Origin: Gp13-AA77 sp035949375
GTDB taxonomy: Bacteria > Acidobacteriota > Terriglobia > UBA7540
Reading direction: 5' to 3'
Length of the DNA stretch: 64,000 bases
Assembly: GCA_035949375.1 (NCBI GenBank)
Contig: DASZIG010000085.1
Location: 60,135 to 124,134, forward strand
Shown here: one piece after another, positions 61,788 to 64,000 of the stretch
Position numbering within the stretch: position 1 is the stretch's first letter
How the letters are laid out: the number at the start of each line of letters is the position of its first letter
The notes under the pieces: model-generated
Database searches by the model: none
The model's input: only the letters and a program-made list of their open reading frames with translations
Told to the model about the DNA's origin: nothing
Program-made: the position numbers and the translations under genes

Positions 61788-63098
61788 CTAGCTTCGGGCT
61801 TCGTCCCTTCCCGCTGTTCCCCCGAGAATCAGCGCGATCTCTCGATGGCCTGCCTTTTGCGCGATCTCGCCAAGGGTCTCGCCTTCGGGCGACCGTAACG
61901 TCTCAACCGCGCCGCGCTCGATCAGCAGCCGTACGATCTCTTCACGGCCGCGCGTGACGGCGTAGGCTAGCGGAGTGTGCCATGCTTCAGCGTCCAGGGG
62001 AAACAGCCCGTAGTCGCGGAAAGCCCGGTCGAGCGCTGCGGGGTCTTCTTCCAGGACGGCTTTGACCCGCTGTGCCATGTCGTATTGGATCGCCTCGATA
62101 ATGTCGATCGGCCCGCGCAGAATGAGGTCGCGGGCTTCTTTGTGACCGGAGTAGTCGGCCCATCCGGCCGGCGTGCCGCAATACTTCTCTTCGCGCGCGC
62201 GGACATCACCGCCGCGCTTCATCAACACGTCAATCGCGCTCAGATTGCCGTACCACGCCGCCGCATGCAGCGGTGTGTATCCGCTCGTGTTGTCGATCGA
62301 GGTCTTCGGATTATCACGTACATTAACTGACGCTCCATTGCGGATCAGCGTCTCGATCACGTCGCCAGGCGCGCGTTCGCTGGCGCGAACGATGAAGTTG
62401 CCCCATCGTCCGCCGGGCTTCAGTGTGCCGGGATCGCTCCGGAGCAGTCTCTCGACGTCCGCGGTTCGACCGAGAGCCACCGCGGCCGGCAGCCGCACCT
62501 TCGCCCCGCGCTCCAGCAGCACCGCTGCCAGGTCGTGCCTGCCGTAGAGCGCCGCCAGGTCGAGCGCAGAAAAGCCGGCTTCATCGAGCGACTCCGTGTT
62601 GGCGCCGAGCGAGAGCAGCCTGGTCATCGCCGCGGGTTGGTTCTTGATGACGGCGAGATGCAGCGGCATGCGGCGCATAATCGTCCCGTTCATCCGCCGC
62701 TCGAGATCGCTCGGCGTGCGCGCCACCAGCTCACGAATCGCCTCGGCTTCGCCCATCGCGACGGCGGAAAAGATGTTGTGTCGCGCGCCGTGCGCCACGA
62801 GATACCGAACGATCTCGGGATTGGGCTGGATGTAATCCCACGCCGTCGCCCACCCGATCACGCCGAGTTCGTGGTAGTCGTTTTCGCCGATCGTATCCGC
62901 CCCGTGTTCCACCAGGAGACGAATGATGGCGAGGCGATGCTTCTCCACGGCGAAATGGAGCGGATACGCGTTGTCACCTTCGCGGCGGATGTTGGGATTG
63001 GCGCCGCGCTCGAGCAGCAGCTGTCGAGCTGGCTGCCTCAGGCTTCTTGACATGAGCCTGCAGCTTGGACCAGGACGCGAATCCATATTCGCTCGCAA
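61788..63098 (-). CDS. Ankyrin-repeat protein, C-terminal part of a frameshifted gene
   Basis: This frame gives 436 residues, but the first 22 (from a TTG at 63098) are unlikely to be real. From ARQLLLERGANPNIRREGDN on, it consists of ankyrin repeats: YPLHFAVEKHRLAIIRLLVE, MPLHLAVIKNQPAAMTRLLS, SALDLAALYGRHDLAAVLLE, TPLHAAAWYGNLSAIDVLMK, TPLAYAVTRGREEIVRLLIE. It ends at GGTAGRDEARS. Ankyrin repeats bind proteins. The N-terminal part lies in another frame (62974-63291). A one-base frame change in about 63005-63040 would join the two into one protein of roughly 500 residues. Real mutation, assembly error and programmed shift cannot be told apart here. Confidence 0.75.
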   Translation of the reverse strand: MRANMDSRPGPSCRLMSRSLRQPARQLLLERGANPNIRREGDNAYPLHFAVEKHRLAIIRLLVEHGADTIGENDYHELGVIGWATAWDYIQPNPEIVRYLVAHGARHNIFSAVAMGEAEAIRELVARTPSDLERRMNGTIMRRMPLHLAVIKNQPAAMTRLLSLGANTESLDEAGFSALDLAALYGRHDLAAVLLERGAKVRLPAAVALGRTADVERLLRSDPGTLKPGGRWGNFIVRASERAPGDVIETLIRNGASVNVRDNPKTSIDNTSGYTPLHAAAWYGNLSAIDVLMKRGGDVRAREEKYCGTPAGWADYSGHKEARDLILRGPIDIIEAIQYDMAQRVKAVLEEDPAALDRAFRDYGLFPLDAEAWHTPLAYAVTRGREEIVRLLIERGAVETLRSPEGETLGEIAQKAGHREIALILGGTAGRDEARS

Positions 63099-63291
63099 TC
63101 ACCAGCTGCGCATCCGCAAGTGCGAACGGCGACGCGGCGACCTGTTCTTCCAACAGGCTTCTCCATCGCGGATGGTTCTCGCGAATGCGAGCCAATGCCT
63201 CGGAGTCCGCGGCCTGCTGACGCTTCAACAGGGACTTGGCCTGTTTCTTGAGTTGTTCGAGACTCGGATTCGGCGGGAGTCGCCTTGACAT
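62974..63291 (-). CDS. N-terminal part of the ankyrin-repeat protein (frameshifted)
   Basis: From ATG 63291, behind AAGGAGA, this encodes MSRRLPPNPSLEQLKKQAKS, then ALARIRENHPRW and FALADAQLVIASEYGFASW ending SKLQAHVKKPEAA. This opening is typical of acidobacterial ankyrin proteins (LEQLKKQAK ... AQLVIAxEYGFxSWxKLxAH). The frame then runs on to RARRQSQHPPRR without ankyrin homology and stops at 62974, within the C-terminal ORF. The start is secure; the end is an artefact of the frame break. Confidence 0.75.
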   Translation of the reverse strand: MSRRLPPNPSLEQLKKQAKSLLKRQQAADSEALARIRENHPRWRSLLEEQVAASPFALADAQLVIASEYGFASWSKLQAHVKKPEAASSTAAARARRQSQHPPRR

Positions 63292-63665
63292 GGAAATCTC
63301 CTTTCCGTTCGTGGCCTGTGTCCGCACCGCAGGCAGAAAGAAGATTTGTCAGATTGTGGCCGTGCAATTCCTGCAGGGTGGGCTTGGCCCTTTCCGCGGA
63401 CTGGATGCGCCCCGTGCGCCGAAGCCAACGATAATTCCTCACTTATGGTCAAGTCAACAGCCGCTGACCACTCACCGCATGGTACCGGCTCCGCAACGCT
63501 CGCCCTCGCCTCCCGATTGGCTCACTCCTTGCAAGATATCCACAGGGATATTGTGTACGCAGAAACCGCTGCACTTTCAGGCTAAGCGCGATTGCGCCTA
63601 AGTGCTGCCGTTACAATCCGTCACAGTAACTCTTATTTTTAGTAGCCACGATCGTGGTGAGGCAA
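63292..63665. other. Divergent intergenic region, ankyrin gene / ECF sigma gene
   Basis: 374 bases without a gene. Frames at 63236-63601 and 63346-63585 show no family features. Promoters for both flanking genes are expected; no clear one was found. Confidence 0.4.
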
Positions 63666-64000
63666 ATGTCCGATAGTGGGAAAATGCCAGATCCGGGTGC
63701 TCACCAACGGCCACTTGAGCCGTCTATCTCCCCGGAACTCGCAGAAAGGCTTGCCGGCGAAAGCGAGCTTCGCCGTTCCGATCCCGCACCACCGCTCGGA
63801 ACCGAATCGCAACCGGCCCTAGACACCATGGGGATAAGCGTCGCACTCCAGGGGGATGCGCGCCAGGCAGCAGCGGTGAAGCTCGCGGAAGAGCATGGTC
63901 TCATCCGCAAGGCGCAAGCGGGCGACCGCTTGGCTTTTGAAGAGCTGGTCAGGCGCTACGACCGCGATGTACTCCGGCTAGCCCTGAATTTGGTTCACCG
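63666..64000 (+). CDS. ECF-type RNA polymerase sigma factor (3' partial)
   Basis: From ATG 63666 (GTGAGG seven bases before) the frame is open to the window's right edge. The first 75 or so residues (MSDSGKMPDPGAHQRPLE onward) are a Pro/Glu-rich extension. Then sigma region 2 begins: EHGLIRKAQAGDRLAFEELV followed by RRYDRDVLRLALNLVH. The region-4 half lies outside. It is the third ECF sigma in the window, after 16166-16801 and 46500-47114. Confidence 0.8.
   Translation, partial: MSDSGKMPDPGAHQRPLEPSISPELAERLAGESELRRSDPAPPLGTESQPALDTMGISVALQGDARQAAAVKLAEEHGLIRKAQAGDRLAFEELVRRYDRDVLRLALNLVH

Noticed and set aside
1..64000. Search for CRISPR arrays, tRNA and rRNA genes, and transposase genes
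   Set aside because: No regularly spaced direct repeats with unique 30-base spacers, no tRNA T-arm or CCA pattern, and no DDE transposase motif was noticed on reading. A dedicated scan could still find something short.

Overview
The window is GC-rich, densely coded bacterial DNA. Its protein families point to an Acidobacteriota genome. Three tandem ADOP-type permeases sit behind a PadR regulator. There are three VWFA-related secreted proteins of the acidobacterial type, a large SBBP-repeat protein, an Oar-like TonB-dependent receptor with a carboxypeptidase-like N-terminal domain, and secreted proteins with acidobacterial-style N-termini. A TamB-like protein, an AsmA-like protein, KDO-8-phosphate synthase and a TonB-dependent receptor show a diderm envelope with LPS. 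No tRNA or rRNA gene and no CRISPR array was seen.

Layout. 1-7.7 kb: end of a TamB-like gene, an outer-membrane barrel protein, an MscS channel, an aquaporin and a small basic secreted protein. 8.3-11.4 kb: an apparent sortase locus with an LPKTA-tailed secreted protein, a VWA protein and a class D-like sortase. 11.4-12.2 kb: a non-coding stretch with phased 13-bp repeats beside an AT-rich tract. 12.2-25.6 kb: a GH20 enzyme convergent with a BNR propeller protein, an ECF sigma factor divergent from a 1338-residue SBBP/FG-GAP-like protein, a GH15 enzyme and two secreted proteins of unknown function. 25.7-29.4 kb: two convergent NarL-type response regulators and a four-PAS soluble histidine kinase. 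29.9-38.4 kb: PadR plus three ADOP permeases. 38.5-45.3 kb: a VWFA protein, an adrenodoxin-reductase-like flavoprotein, an AddB-like nuclease and a decayed toxin-antitoxin pair. 45.5-51.1 kb: a PEP-CTERM protein with promoter and terminator, an ECF sigma/anti-sigma pair and a TonB-dependent receptor. 51.1-64 kb: an MGH1/GH63-like hydrolase, kdsA and pyrG, a VWFA protein, a Ca2+/H+ exchanger, an AsmA-like protein, a Tat-exported oxidoreductase and sugar-isomerase pair, an ankyrin gene split by a frameshift, and the start of a third ECF sigma gene.

Much of the content is about building and decorating the envelope (TamB, AsmA, KdsA, sortase, PEP-CTERM, TonB receptor, secreted propellers) and about using or turning over sugars (GH20, GH15, MGH1-like, Gfo/Idh/MocA with a TIM-barrel isomerase). 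The signals I find most worth following are the sortase locus beside a separate PEP-CTERM sorting signal, the homogenised 5' ends of the ADOP genes, the repeat-rich PadR promoter, the iteron-like block at 11.8 kb and a dispersed palindromic repeat present three times.
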